DNA of 9,155 nt, taken from Bordetella parapertussis (lineage in GTDB: Bacteria > Pseudomonadota > Gammaproteobacteria > Burkholderiales > Burkholderiaceae_C). Position numbers and translations under genes: made by a program. Below the pieces are notes generated by a model, which was not told the origin of the DNA, searched no databases, and saw only the letters and a list, made by a program, of their open reading frames with translations. Of the stretch, positions 1 through 7,247 are shown piece after piece. Position 1 is the stretch's first letter; each line of letters starts with the position of its first letter. The DNA lies in contig CAMCNE010000092.1 in the NCBI GenBank assembly GCA_945875935.1, forward strand, positions 1-9,155, written 5' to 3'.

Positions 1-105
1 AGCACCCAGCAGCCTTACTCGCTGACGGGCGTGCAGCGTCTTTATGCCGGGCCGATGGAGCGCGAGCTCATCTACCAATGCACGCTGGAGGGCGTGGCGC
101 CATGA
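1..105 (+). CDS. C-terminal end of an unidentified protein (partial)
   Basis: Frame 1 is open from the window edge to a TGA at 103-105 and gives 34 residues ending in YQCTLEGVAP. I do not recognise the family from this tail. The reading frame is supported because its stop overlaps the start of the next gene in an ATGA arrangement (ATG at 102, TGA at 103). That is a common translational-coupling junction and suggests the two genes share an operon. The N-terminal part lies outside the window, so function cannot be assigned. Confidence 0.6.
   Translation, partial: STQQPYSLTGVQRLYAGPMERELIYQCTLEGVAP
87..92 (+). promoter_or_regulatory. Shine-Dalgarno site that decides the CapA-like start
   Basis: GGAGGG lies nine bases before the ATG at 102, inside the end of the upstream gene. 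It supports 102 over the in-frame ATG at 78, which would add eight residues in front of an otherwise well-formed signal peptide. Confidence 0.6.
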
Positions 106-1094
106 GGCGCGCAGTGCGGGCGGCAGCGTGCCTTTTGTGGCTGGTGGCGCTTCAGGCGGTGGGTGCCCAGAACGCCGACAGCAGCGTCAGCTTGGTCTTT
201 GCCGGCGACAGCGTGCTCGACGACACCGCGGGCGACATGATCAGGCGTGGCGAGGATCCCTTCGCCAGTTTCGCCGCGCTGTTCGCGAGCGCCGACATCC
301 GCATCACCAATCTCGAATGCGTGGTCGCCACCACGGGCAGCGCGGGCGACAAGAACTACACCTTCCGTGCCCACCCGAGGGTGCTGCCTGTGCTCAGCCG
401 TCATTTCGACGCTGTGGCACTGGCCAACAACCATTCGGGGGACTTCGGCCGTGCAGCCTTTGCCGAGATGCTCGGTTTGCTGCGCGACGCCGGCCTGGCG
501 CAGGTGGGCGGGGGTCTCAACCTTGCGCAGGCGCACACGCCGCTGGTGCTGCAACGCAAGGGCTTGCGCATCGCCATCCTCAGCTACAACGAGTACCACC
601 CCCGCAGTTTCGAGGCCGACTTCAATGCGCCGGGCGTGGCCTGGAGCGAAGACGAACAGGTGGTCGACGACATCCGCAATGCCCGTCGGGTGCACCACGC
701 CGATCTGGTGATTCCGATCATGCATTGGGGTTGGGAGAACGAGTTGGTGGCCAACGCACGTCAGCGCCAGCTCGCGCGGCTGATGATCGATGCCGGGGCC
801 GACGCCGTGATCGGCGGCCACCCCCACGTGACGCAGGACATCGAACACCATCGTGGCAGGCCCATCATTTACAGCGTGGGCAACTTCGTCATGAAGGAAA
901 CCGACATCGACGAACAGCGACGCGGTTGGGTGGTTCGCCTCGAGCTCGATGCACACGGCGTGCGCAGCTTCGACACCCACGTGGCGCGACTCGATCGCGA
1001 AGGCATACCCACGCTCGATGTCACCAGCCCCAGCCCCTGCTGGCGCAGAGGCCACACGGCCACTGGTTTGTGTTTGGCCGGCGCATCAAAATGA
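102..1094 (+). CDS. Exported CapA/PgsA-type (PGA_cap) metallophosphoesterase-like protein
   Basis: This 330-residue protein has the CapA family signature, a metallophosphoesterase-like fold named after the poly-gamma-glutamate capsule protein CapA/PgsA. The motifs run in order: FAGD at 33-36, NLE at 70-72, ANNHSGDFG around 108-116, HWGWE at 208-212, GGHPH at 238-242, then YSVGNFV. The Asp, Asn and His residues of these motifs are the expected metal-site residues. Residues 1-22 (MRRAV, then a hydrophobic run ending VGA) look like a Sec signal peptide, so the protein should act in the periplasm or outside. The start at 102 is favoured by the ATGA overlap with the upstream gene and by the GGAGGG site. 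No other capsule or polyglutamate synthesis genes are visible, so a capsule role is not supported. Most bacterial members are uncharacterised, and the substrate is unknown. Confidence 0.92.
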   Translation: MRRAVRAAACLLWLVALQAVGAQNADSSVSLVFAGDSVLDDTAGDMIRRGEDPFASFAALFASADIRITNLECVVATTGSAGDKNYTFRAHPRVLPVLSRHFDAVALANNHSGDFGRAAFAEMLGLLRDAGLAQVGGGLNLAQAHTPLVLQRKGLRIAILSYNEYHPRSFEADFNAPGVAWSEDEQVVDDIRNARRVHHADLVIPIMHWGWENELVANARQRQLARLMIDAGADAVIGGHPHVTQDIEHHRGRPIIYSVGNFVMKETDIDEQRRGWVVRLELDAHGVRSFDTHVARLDREGIPTLDVTSPSPCWRRGHTATGLCLAGASK

Positions 1095-1151
1095 GCTGGT
1101 GAGCGCGAGCTCGGGCTCACGGTTACGGTCAGTGACATCAAAACATGACGC

Positions 1152-1157
1152 AAGGAA
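1152..1157 (+). promoter_or_regulatory. Shine-Dalgarno site that decides the PAS protein start
   Basis: AAGGAA lies five bases before the ATG at 1163. An in-frame ATG at 1145 overlaps the upstream edge of this region and has no comparable site, so 1163 is the preferred start. Confidence 0.6.
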
Positions 1158-1162
1158 ACACC

Positions 1163-1549
1163 ATGCACGAAAACAGCACCGCGAACGACTGGACCGTGAT
1201 GCAGGCCGTCATCGACTCCATCCCCGATGTGATCTTCTACAAGGACCTCGACGGGGTCTACCGTGCGGGCAACAAGGCATGGGGCGAGTTGGTCGGGCGT
1301 CCGGTCGACACACTGCTCGGAAAAACCGATTTCGATTTGTTCCCCCAGGACGTCGCAGCCTTCTTCCGCGAGAAAGACCAGGAGATGCTGCTCAGCCGAG
1401 AGTGCCGCAGCAACGACGAGTGGCTCGACTACCCCGACGGGCGCCGCGTGTTGGTCGAGACCTTGAAGGCGCCAGTGTTCGACAAAGGCGGGGTCTTGAT
1501 CGGACTCGTCGGCGTGTGCCGAGACATCACCAAGCGCGCTGCGGCCTGA
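1163..1549 (+). CDS. Stand-alone PAS-domain protein
   Basis: The 128-residue product is almost entirely one PAS domain of the PAS_4 type. It has the typical opening IDSIPDVIFYKDLDG (17-31), then N37, GKTDFDLFP (54-62), and the closing GLVGVCRDITKR (114-125), which normally leads into a histidine kinase, GGDEF or second PAS domain. Here the frame stops four residues later (TGA at 1547). No transmembrane segment, signal peptide or output domain is visible, so it is probably a cytoplasmic ligand or redox sensor acting through a partner, or the leftover sensor of a larger protein. The residue that would bind a cofactor is not evident. It follows the CapA-like gene by 68 bases on the same strand and converges with the nuclease gene. 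The alternative start is 1145, giving 134 residues. Confidence 0.88.
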   Translation: MHENSTANDWTVMQAVIDSIPDVIFYKDLDGVYRAGNKAWGELVGRPVDTLLGKTDFDLFPQDVAAFFREKDQEMLLSRECRSNDEWLDYPDGRRVLVETLKAPVFDKGGVLIGLVGVCRDITKRAAA

Positions 1550-1562
1550 CCTGTCGCCGCAG
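1539..1562 (+). terminator. Possible hairpin at the end of the PAS gene
   Basis: CTGCGGC (1539-1545) pairs perfectly with GCCGCAG (1556-1562) across a ten-base loop that contains the PAS stop codon. It sits between two convergent genes but has no following T-run on either strand. It could slow polymerase or be Rho-assisted; it may also be chance in GC-rich DNA. Confidence 0.25.
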
Positions 1563-1584
1563 GCGCTGTGCGATCACACACGGC

Positions 1585-2373
1585 TCACTTCAAAACGCGA
1601 TTCAGCAGTTCGGCCAACCTGGCTGCGGCCAGGGCCAGGCGGTCTTCCAACACCGGGACGTAGGTGGCGATGTAGTCGTCGTCCACGACGCGCCCAGGGT
1701 AGAAGCCTGACCCCGCCACGATGCGGCATGACTCCTGTGCCGCCTCTTTCGCAGTCCATGGCCTGACCTTGCCCCTGTCCTTGCCCTTGCCCTTGCGGGC
1801 CAGGCGAGCGGCCATCGTGCGGGTGTCTTCGCCAAGGGATTCGATCAAGCCGGTGTCCCACAGCGCATGAAGGTTGCTGCCGTGCTTGAACGCCTGCAGC
1901 TGATAGGTGTTTCCGCCCTTGTCGTCCTGAAAGCCCGCGTGCAACGGCTGGTGGACGTCTCCAGCGAAGTGAACCAGGTACTTGAGGGCAACCAGACGCT
2001 CTTCGTCTGGCGCGCTCGAGGCGAGGACCTTGATTTGAGCCTGAATGGCGCCAACCACGCAGCGGCCGTCCGCGCAGTCCCGTCGTGCTTTGTAGGTGCA
2101 GCTCGCGCGCGGGAGGTTCACGTAGTGCCACGGCCTGGACTGTTCACTTCGGTGCTCATCTGCCCAGGTCGAGACCGATACCAGCGTCTGCCCCGGCTCC
2201 AGGGCCAGCAAGCGACTCACCTCCTTGCGCGCCGCTGGCGTGAGTTCCTTTTCCGCGAGCGTCGCAATCACCCGGTGGCCTTGCGCGCCCCATGCGTGCG
2301 CAGCCGGGCTGCACAGCAAACCCAGCGCGGCGAGCGCTACACACACGGATGATCGGAGGGCGGCGAGTGTCAT
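1585..2373 (-). CDS. Secreted S1/P1-type zinc-dependent nuclease
   Basis: This 262-residue protein belongs to the S1/P1 nuclease family, which cleaves single-stranded DNA and RNA and removes 3'-phosphates using three zinc ions. A signal peptide (1-27, cleaved after PAAHA) leaves Trp28 as the mature N-terminus, which matters because the N-terminal Trp is itself a zinc ligand. All nine ligands can be placed by the family spacing: W28, H33, D72, H83, H135, D139, H145, H169 and D173. The motif LVHFAGDVHQPLH spans 133-145. Four cysteines (C92, C100, C105 and a later one) could form disulfides, as expected for an exported enzyme. A Lys/Gly-rich segment around 193-201 comes from a hexamer repeat. 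No clear Shine-Dalgarno precedes the ATG, but this start gives a complete signal peptide. It probably scavenges phosphate or nucleosides outside the cytoplasm. It is divergent from the symporter gene. Confidence 0.95.
   Translation of the reverse strand: MTLAALRSSVCVALAALGLLCSPAAHAWGAQGHRVIATLAEKELTPAARKEVSRLLALEPGQTLVSVSTWADEHRSEQSRPWHYVNLPRASCTYKARRDCADGRCVVGAIQAQIKVLASSAPDEERLVALKYLVHFAGDVHQPLHAGFQDDKGGNTYQLQAFKHGSNLHALWDTGLIESLGEDTRTMAARLARKGKGKDRGKVRPWTAKEAAQESCRIVAGSGFYPGRVVDDDYIATYVPVLEDRLALAAARLAELLNRVLK
1767..1796 (-). repeat. Hexamer tandem repeat inside the nuclease gene
   Basis: Five hexamer units read CCTTGC, CCCTGT, CCTTGC, CCTTGC, CCTTGC on the plus strand; the last three are perfect and contiguous. 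On the coding strand they encode the Gly/Lys-rich run KGKGKDRGK. Because the unit is six bases, gain or loss of a copy keeps the reading frame and changes the protein by two residues. Confidence 0.8.
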
Positions 2374-2419
2374 TGGCAGTTCGTGCGCCCGGTGGGTTTT
2401 AGCCGATGCATCTAGGGAA

Positions 2420-2434
2420 ATCGTAACTTACGAT
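2420..2434. promoter_or_regulatory. Perfect 15-bp dyad, candidate operator
   Basis: ATCGTAA-C-TTACGAT is a perfect seven-base inverted repeat around a single central base. It lies in the 141-bp spacer between the divergent nuclease and symporter genes, 95-81 bases before the symporter start and 47-61 bases before the nuclease start. The short, odd-length symmetry is typical of a dimeric helix-turn-helix repressor site. I cannot name the regulator, and no regulator gene lies next to it in the window. Confidence 0.45.
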
Positions 2435-2455
2435 GATCGGGGAGCGTTTTAAAAA

Positions 2456-2484
2456 TTCACCAAGTCGAATGAGGTTTCCATACT
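2456..2484 (+). promoter_or_regulatory. Candidate sigma70 promoter for the symporter gene
   Basis: TTCACC (2456-2461) and CATACT (2479-2484) are separated by 17 bases; each matches the -35 or -10 consensus at four of six positions. Transcription would begin near 2491, giving a leader of about 24 bases with an AAGGG ribosome site at 2505-2509. The match is moderate and untested. The dyad at 2420-2434 lies just upstream of it. Confidence 0.35.
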
Positions 2485-2487
2485 CAT
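2469..2487. promoter_or_regulatory. Short inverted repeat over the candidate -10
   Basis: ATGAG (2469-2473) and CTCAT (2483-2487) form a five-base inverted repeat with a nine-base spacer. It overlaps the proposed -10 of the symporter promoter, where a bound repressor would block polymerase. A repeat this short can occur by chance. Confidence 0.25.
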
Positions 2488-2514
2488 CCAGACAAGTCAA
2501 AGACAAGGGCTTCA

Positions 2515-3816
2515 ATGAAGAAAATAAGTCAGACAAAATTGATATTGATTTGCATGACGCTGGGGGTGGTTGCGGGTGCATTGATCAATACACAGGTTAC
2601 CGATATGGATCGAATAAAGGAATACTCGTCCTATTTTTCGATGTTGTCGGATATTTTCCTGACCTTGATCAAGATGATCATCGCGCCCCTGGTTTTTTCC
2701 ACGTTGGTGGTGGGTATGGCTCACATGGGCGATGCCTCTGCAGTGGGACGCATATTTTTCAAATCGCTCGCCTGGTTCCTGACTGCTTCATTGCTGTCCT
2801 TGACGCTGGGCTTGATATTTGCAAATCTCATGCAACCAGGCGCTAATTTGAACCTGCCCTTGCCGGAATCTCACCTGAGTGCCAATCTGGCCACCTCCGA
2901 ATTCACGCTGACAGAATTCATCAAACACCTGATACCCAAATCATTTTTTGATGCCATGGCAAAAAATGAAATCCTGCAAATCGTTGTTTTCTCAATGTTC
3001 TTTGGAATTTCCATGGCCTCGCTCGGCGATCGCGTGAAGCATCTTCTTCATGTCATTGACGAGCTGTCGCACGTGATGCTGAAAATCACAGGCTATGTCA
3101 TGAAGTTTGCGCCTATCGCGGTTTTTGCGGCCATGGCCTCTACCGTTGCCATCAACGGTCTTGGTATTCTGGCCAAATTTGCCGTGTTCATGATTGATTT
3201 TTATATCGGACTTTTCACGCTTTGGTGTCTTTTGGTTTTTGCTGGTTTTGTTTTTCTGGGTCCACGCATCAAGCAATTGCTGATCAATATCAAGGAGGCC
3301 TTCCTGATTTCGTTCGCCACTGCCAGCTCCGAAGCCGCATACCCCAAGATATTGGCAGGACTGGACCGGTTCGGTGTCGAAAGAAAGATATCAAGTTTTG
3401 TGATGCCTCTGGGTTATTCATTCAACCTTGACGGCTCGATGATGTACTGCACGTTTGCCACCTTGTTCATCGCGCAGGCCTACGACATCCATCTGTCCAT
3501 GGGCACGCAGATCACGATGCTCTTGATACTCATGATGACGTCCAAGGGAATGGCCGGCGTGCCCAGAGCGTCGCTGGTGGTGATCGCGGCCACGCTCAAC
3601 CAGTTTGGCATCCCCGAGGCCGGGTTGCTGATGATCCTGGGCGTCGACACCTTCCTCGACATGGGTCGTTCGGCCACCAACGCGGTAGGCAATTCCATCG
3701 CTTCGGCCGTGGTCGCCAAATGGGAAGGTGCTCTGCTGTCAGAAGCCGATGCGCAGCGCAATGCGCTCCAGCTGGATCAGGAGCAGGCTGAAAAAATGCA
3801 CGAGCTCAAGATGTAG
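2515..3816 (+). CDS. Dicarboxylate/amino acid:cation symporter (DAACS family)
   Basis: The 433-residue inner-membrane protein has the full length and signatures of the GltP/DctA transporter family, which imports acidic amino acids or C4-dicarboxylates with sodium or protons by an elevator mechanism. The early helix MIIAPLVFSTLVVG is typical. The re-entrant loop HP1 carries ASSEAAYP (270-277), TM7 carries NLDGS (304-308), HP2 carries SKGMAGVP (343-350), and TM8 carries VDTFLDMGRSATNAVGN (377-393). R385 and N389 match the substrate and ion residues of the archaeal homologue GltPh, and D382 matches the Asp that contacts the substrate amino group. N393 sits where GltPh has the sodium-ligating Asp, as in DctA-type proteins. 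Substrate is therefore uncertain between glutamate/aspartate and C4-dicarboxylates. AAGGG lies five bases before the ATG. The first two-thirds of the gene is much AT-richer than its neighbours. Confidence 0.94.
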   Translation: MKKISQTKLILICMTLGVVAGALINTQVTDMDRIKEYSSYFSMLSDIFLTLIKMIIAPLVFSTLVVGMAHMGDASAVGRIFFKSLAWFLTASLLSLTLGLIFANLMQPGANLNLPLPESHLSANLATSEFTLTEFIKHLIPKSFFDAMAKNEILQIVVFSMFFGISMASLGDRVKHLLHVIDELSHVMLKITGYVMKFAPIAVFAAMASTVAINGLGILAKFAVFMIDFYIGLFTLWCLLVFAGFVFLGPRIKQLLINIKEAFLISFATASSEAAYPKILAGLDRFGVERKISSFVMPLGYSFNLDGSMMYCTFATLFIAQAYDIHLSMGTQITMLLILMMTSKGMAGVPRASLVVIAATLNQFGIPEAGLLMILGVDTFLDMGRSATNAVGNSIASAVVAKWEGALLSEADAQRNALQLDQEQAEKMHELKM

Positions 3817-3841
3817 CGCAGCCACCTTGGCCGCTCGGCGC

Positions 3842-6800
3842 TCACATGCTGCGCCGGTACTGCCCGCCGACTTCAAACAGTGCGCGGGTGATCTGCCCAA
3901 GCGAACAAACACGCACCGCGTCCATCAGCACCTCGAACACGTTGTGCTGGTCGATCGCCGCTTGCTGCAGTCGCTTGAGCATGGCCGGCGACTCGGCCGC
4001 GTGCTGCTCCCAGAAGGCGTGCAGCCGCGCGAGCTGAGACTGCTTTTCATCGTCGGTCGAGCGGGCCATCTCGATGTGCTCGGGCACCGGGTCGCCGCTG
4101 GGGTTGCGAAAGGTGTTGACGCCCACGATCGGGTATTCGCCGGTGTGCTTGAGCATCTCGTAGTGCATCGACTCTTCCTGAATCTGGCCGCGCTGGTAGC
4201 CGGTTTCCATGGCGCCGAGCACGCCGCCGCGATCTGAGAGCTTCTCGAATTCAGCGAGCACCGCTTCTTCGACCAGCTCGGTGAGCTCTTCGATGATGAA
4301 AGCGCCCTGGCTGGGGTTCTCGTTCTTGGCCAGGCCCCACTCGCGGTTGATGATGAGCTGGATGGCCATGGCGCGGCGCACGCTGTCGGTGGTCGGCGTG
4401 GTGATGGCCTCGTCGAATGCGTTGGTGTGCAGCGAGTTGCAGTTGTCGTAAACCGCGATCAGCGCCTGCAGCGTGGTGCGGATGTCGTTGAACTGGATCT
4501 CCTGCGCGTGCAGTGAGCGCCCGCTGGTTTGCACGTGGTACTTGAGCTTCTGGCTGCGCTCGTTGGCGCCGTAGCGATCGCGCATGGCCACCGACCAGAT
4601 GCGCCTGGCCACGCGGCCGAGCACGCTGTATTCGGGGTCCATGCCGTTGCTGAAGAAAAAGCTCAGGTTGGGCGCGAAGTCATCGATGGCCATGCCGCGC
4701 GCCAGATAGGCCTCAACGAAGGTGAAGCCGTTGGACAGCGTGAACGCCAGCTGGCTGATCGGGTTGGCGCCGGCTTCGGCGATGTGATAGCCGCTGATGC
4801 TCACCGAATAGAAGTTGCGAACCTCGTTGCGCACGAAGAACTCGGCGATGTCGCCCATCACCTTGAGGCTGAACTCGATCGAGAAGATGCAGGTGTTCTG
4901 GCCCTGGTCTTCTTTGAGGATGTCGGCTTGCACCGTGCCGCGCACTTGCGCCAAGGCGTGGGCGCGGATCGCTGCGGCCTCGGTGGCGCTCGGCTCGCGG
5001 CCTTGTTCGAGCCCGAACCTGTCGAGCTGCTGGTCGATGGCGGTGTTCATGAACATCGCGAGCACCGCCGGCGCCGGGCCGTTGATGGTCATGCTGACCG
5101 AGGTGGCGGGGTCGCACAGGTCGAAGCCCGAATACAGCACCTTCATGTCGTCGAGCGTGGCGATGCTCACGCCCGAGTTGCCGACCTTGCCGTAGATGTC
5201 GGGGCGCACATCGGGGTCGTGGCCGTACAGCGTGACCGAGTCGAAGGCGGTCGACAGCCGCTTGGCCGGCAGCCCCTCGCTGACCAGCTTGAAGCGCCGG
5301 TTGGTGCGAAACGCATCACCCTCGCCGGCGAACATGCGCGCCGGATCCTCGCCTTCGCGCTTGAAGGCGAAGGTGCCGGCGGTGTACGGAAACGAGCCCG
5401 GCACGTTGTCGAGCAGCAGCCACTTGAGCAGCTCGCCGTGGCATTCGTAGCCAGGCAGCGCCACCTTGCGCACACGCGTGCCCGACAGGCTGGTGGTGGT
5501 CAGTGCGGTGCGGATCTCGCGCGCTTGCGGCGTGCCGGGGCGGATGATTTGCACCCACTCATCGCCGGCGTAGGCCTGCTGGAGTTCGGGCCACTGGGCG
5601 AGCAGCATGCGTGCGTGCGCATCGAGCCGTGCTTCACGCTGCGAGGCGAGTGCAGCCAGCGCGGCCAGCGATTCACCTGGCGTGGCTGGGCTCTCGCTGG
5701 CCAGCATGCGCTGCGCTGAGCGCAGCTGCTGCGCCTCGCGCGCCAGCACGGCCTGGGCGCGCGCGCTGCGCTTGTAGCCGCGCACGGTGTCTGTGATCTC
5801 GGCCAGATAACGCGTGCGCGCCGCCGGCACGATGGGCGTTTGCTGGGCGCTGTGGCGCACGTCCATACGCGGCAGCCGCCCAGCCGCATCAGCGTGCAAG
5901 CCGCAATCGATCAGCCGCGCCTTGATCGCCTGGTACAGCGCGGTCACGCCGTCGTCGTTGAAGTGGCTGGCGATGGTGCCAAACACCGGCATCTGACTGG
6001 GCAAGACATCGAACGCTTCGCGGTTGCGCTGCACCTGCTTGGACACATCGCGCAGCGCGTCGGCTGCGCCGCGGCGGTCGAACTTGTTGATGGCCACGAA
6101 GCCGGCGAAGTCGAGCATGTCTATCTTTTCGAGCTGGCTGGCCGCGCCGAACTCGGGCGTCATCACGTAGAGCGACACGTCGACCATCGGCACGATGGCC
6201 GCATCGCCCTGGCCGATGCCCGAGGTCTCGACCACGATCAGATCGAAGCCGGCCACCTTGCACGCCGCGATCACGTCGGGCAGCGCCGCGCTCACCTCGC
6301 TGCCGGTGTCGCGCGTGGCCAGGCTGCGCATGTACACGCGCTGCGCGCTGCCTGCCGCAGCGTCGGCCGCCAGCGCCTGACTCCACGGGCCGATCGCGTT
6401 CATGCGAATGCGGTCACCGAGCAGCGCGCCACCGCTCTTGCGGCGCGACGGGTCGATCGAGATCACGGCCACGCGCAGGCGGTCGTCTTGGTCGAGCCGC
6501 AGGCGGCGGATCAGCTCGTCGGTCAGCGACGACTTGCCGGCACCGCCCGTGCCGGTGATGCCGAGCACCGGCACCGATGTGAGCGCGGCGCGTGCGCGCA
6601 TCGACGCCACCAGCGCCGCATCGGCCTGGCCGTTTTCCAGCGCGGTGATCAGCTGCGCCAGCGCGCGCCAGGCGGGTTCTTCGTGGCTGGTGATCACGTC
6701 GAGGGTGACCGGCGCATGCCCCGAAAGGTTGCGGTCGCAGCGCATCACCATCTCGCCGATCATTCCCTGCAACCCCATGCGCTGGCCATCCTCGGGGCTG

Positions 6801-7186
6801 TAGATGCGCGTCACGCCGTAGGCCTGAAGCTCGTGGATCTCGGCCGGCACGATGACACCACCGCCGCCGCCAAACACCTGGATGTGAGCGCCGCCGCGTT
6901 GGCGCAGCAGGTCGATCACGTACTTGAAGTACTCGACGTGCCCGCCTTGGTAACTGCTGATCGCGATGCCCTGCACGTCTTCTTGCAGTGCGGCCGTCAC
7001 CACTTCGTCGACCGAGCGGTTGTGCCCGAGGTGGATCACCTCGGCGCCCATGCTCATCAGCAAGCGCCGCATGATGTTGATGGCGGCATCGTGGCCATCG
7101 AACAGAGACGCTGCGGTCACGAAGCGCACCTTGTGGGTCGGCCGGTAGGCGGCAAGCGCCTTGATTGACGCGCTGAGGTCGGTCAT
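3842..7186 (-). CDS. icmF: Fused isobutyryl-CoA mutase (IcmF) with built-in G-protein chaperone
   Basis: IcmF uses adenosylcobalamin to interconvert isobutyryl-CoA and n-butyryl-CoA. It is unrelated to the secretion protein of the same name. Three parts are visible in its 1114 residues. The N-terminal B12-binding domain (about 18-135) has DGHDAA at 30-35, where H32 should be the lower cobalt ligand, and a Gly-rich QVFGGGGG stretch. The MeaB-like GTPase (about 205-430) has P-loop GTGGAGKSS (212-220, K218), ETSGIGQGD (from E320) and NKFD (367-370); it loads and protects the cofactor. The mutase barrel (about 545-1100) has GYH with H801. F619 and Q763 fall where the Cupriavidus enzyme has Phe598 and Gln742 (H801 matches His780 with the same offset of 21), favouring isobutyryl-CoA over methylmalonyl- or pivalyl-CoA. 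The family is usually about 1080-1100 residues. The start ATG at 7186 has a weak GGAA upstream. It may be co-transcribed with the DUF3237 gene. Confidence 0.97.
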   Translation of the reverse strand: MTDLSASIKALAAYRPTHKVRFVTAASLFDGHDAAINIMRRLLMSMGAEVIHLGHNRSVDEVVTAALQEDVQGIAISSYQGGHVEYFKYVIDLLRQRGGAHIQVFGGGGGVIVPAEIHELQAYGVTRIYSPEDGQRMGLQGMIGEMVMRCDRNLSGHAPVTLDVITSHEEPAWRALAQLITALENGQADAALVASMRARAALTSVPVLGITGTGGAGKSSLTDELIRRLRLDQDDRLRVAVISIDPSRRKSGGALLGDRIRMNAIGPWSQALAADAAAGSAQRVYMRSLATRDTGSEVSAALPDVIAACKVAGFDLIVVETSGIGQGDAAIVPMVDVSLYVMTPEFGAASQLEKIDMLDFAGFVAINKFDRRGAADALRDVSKQVQRNREAFDVLPSQMPVFGTIASHFNDDGVTALYQAIKARLIDCGLHADAAGRLPRMDVRHSAQQTPIVPAARTRYLAEITDTVRGYKRSARAQAVLAREAQQLRSAQRMLASESPATPGESLAALAALASQREARLDAHARMLLAQWPELQQAYAGDEWVQIIRPGTPQAREIRTALTTTSLSGTRVRKVALPGYECHGELLKWLLLDNVPGSFPYTAGTFAFKREGEDPARMFAGEGDAFRTNRRFKLVSEGLPAKRLSTAFDSVTLYGHDPDVRPDIYGKVGNSGVSIATLDDMKVLYSGFDLCDPATSVSMTINGPAPAVLAMFMNTAIDQQLDRFGLEQGREPSATEAAAIRAHALAQVRGTVQADILKEDQGQNTCIFSIEFSLKVMGDIAEFFVRNEVRNFYSVSISGYHIAEAGANPISQLAFTLSNGFTFVEAYLARGMAIDDFAPNLSFFFSNGMDPEYSVLGRVARRIWSVAMRDRYGANERSQKLKYHVQTSGRSLHAQEIQFNDIRTTLQALIAVYDNCNSLHTNAFDEAITTPTTDSVRRAMAIQLIINREWGLAKNENPSQGAFIIEELTELVEEAVLAEFEKLSDRGGVLGAMETGYQRGQIQEESMHYEMLKHTGEYPIVGVNTFRNPSGDPVPEHIEMARSTDDEKQSQLARLHAFWEQHAAESPAMLKRLQQAAIDQHNVFEVLMDAVRVCSLGQITRALFEVGGQYRRSM

Positions 7187-7215
7187 GAAGATTCCATCGG
7201 GGTCGCAGGTGCCTG

Positions 7216-7247
7216 ACTGTAGGCAGTTGCGGCCCGGCGCGTGTCAA
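7216..7247 (-). promoter_or_regulatory. Possible promoter in front of icmF
   Basis: On the minus strand a perfect TTGACA (7242-7247) precedes TACAGT (7216-7221), but the spacer is 20 bases, longer than the usual 16-18. The TTGACA also lies in a CGCGTG/CACGCG hairpin (7238-7243 with 7252-7257). Either icmF has its own weak promoter here, or the hairpin attenuates read-through from the DUF3237 gene. Neither is certain. Confidence 0.22.

Noticed and set aside
44..1102. Overlapping long frames on both strands across the CapA-like gene
   Set aside because: Their translations are low-complexity Arg/Ala/His-rich sequences, while the frame 102-1094 carries the complete ordered CapA motifs and a signal peptide.
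1099..1120. GTGAGC...GCTCAC inverted repeat after the CapA-like gene
   Set aside because: It has a six-base stem with a ten-base loop and no T-run. It is too weak to call a terminator or operator in this GC-rich spacer.
2433..2846. Plus-strand open frame of 137 codons spanning the symporter start
   Set aside because: It overlaps the well-supported symporter frame, has no ribosome site of its own and reads Gly/Asp/His-rich nonsense.
3815..3835. Bulged hairpin between the convergent symporter and icmF genes
   Set aside because: AGCG/CGCT plus GCC/GGC with a two-base bulge and no T-run on either strand; not convincing as a bidirectional terminator.
4529..7168. Long plus-strand open frames opposite icmF (396 and 442 codons)
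   Set aside because: They mirror the codon pattern of icmF in GC-rich DNA and are His/Ala/Arg-rich without domains. The minus-strand product has full-length IcmF motifs in all three domains.
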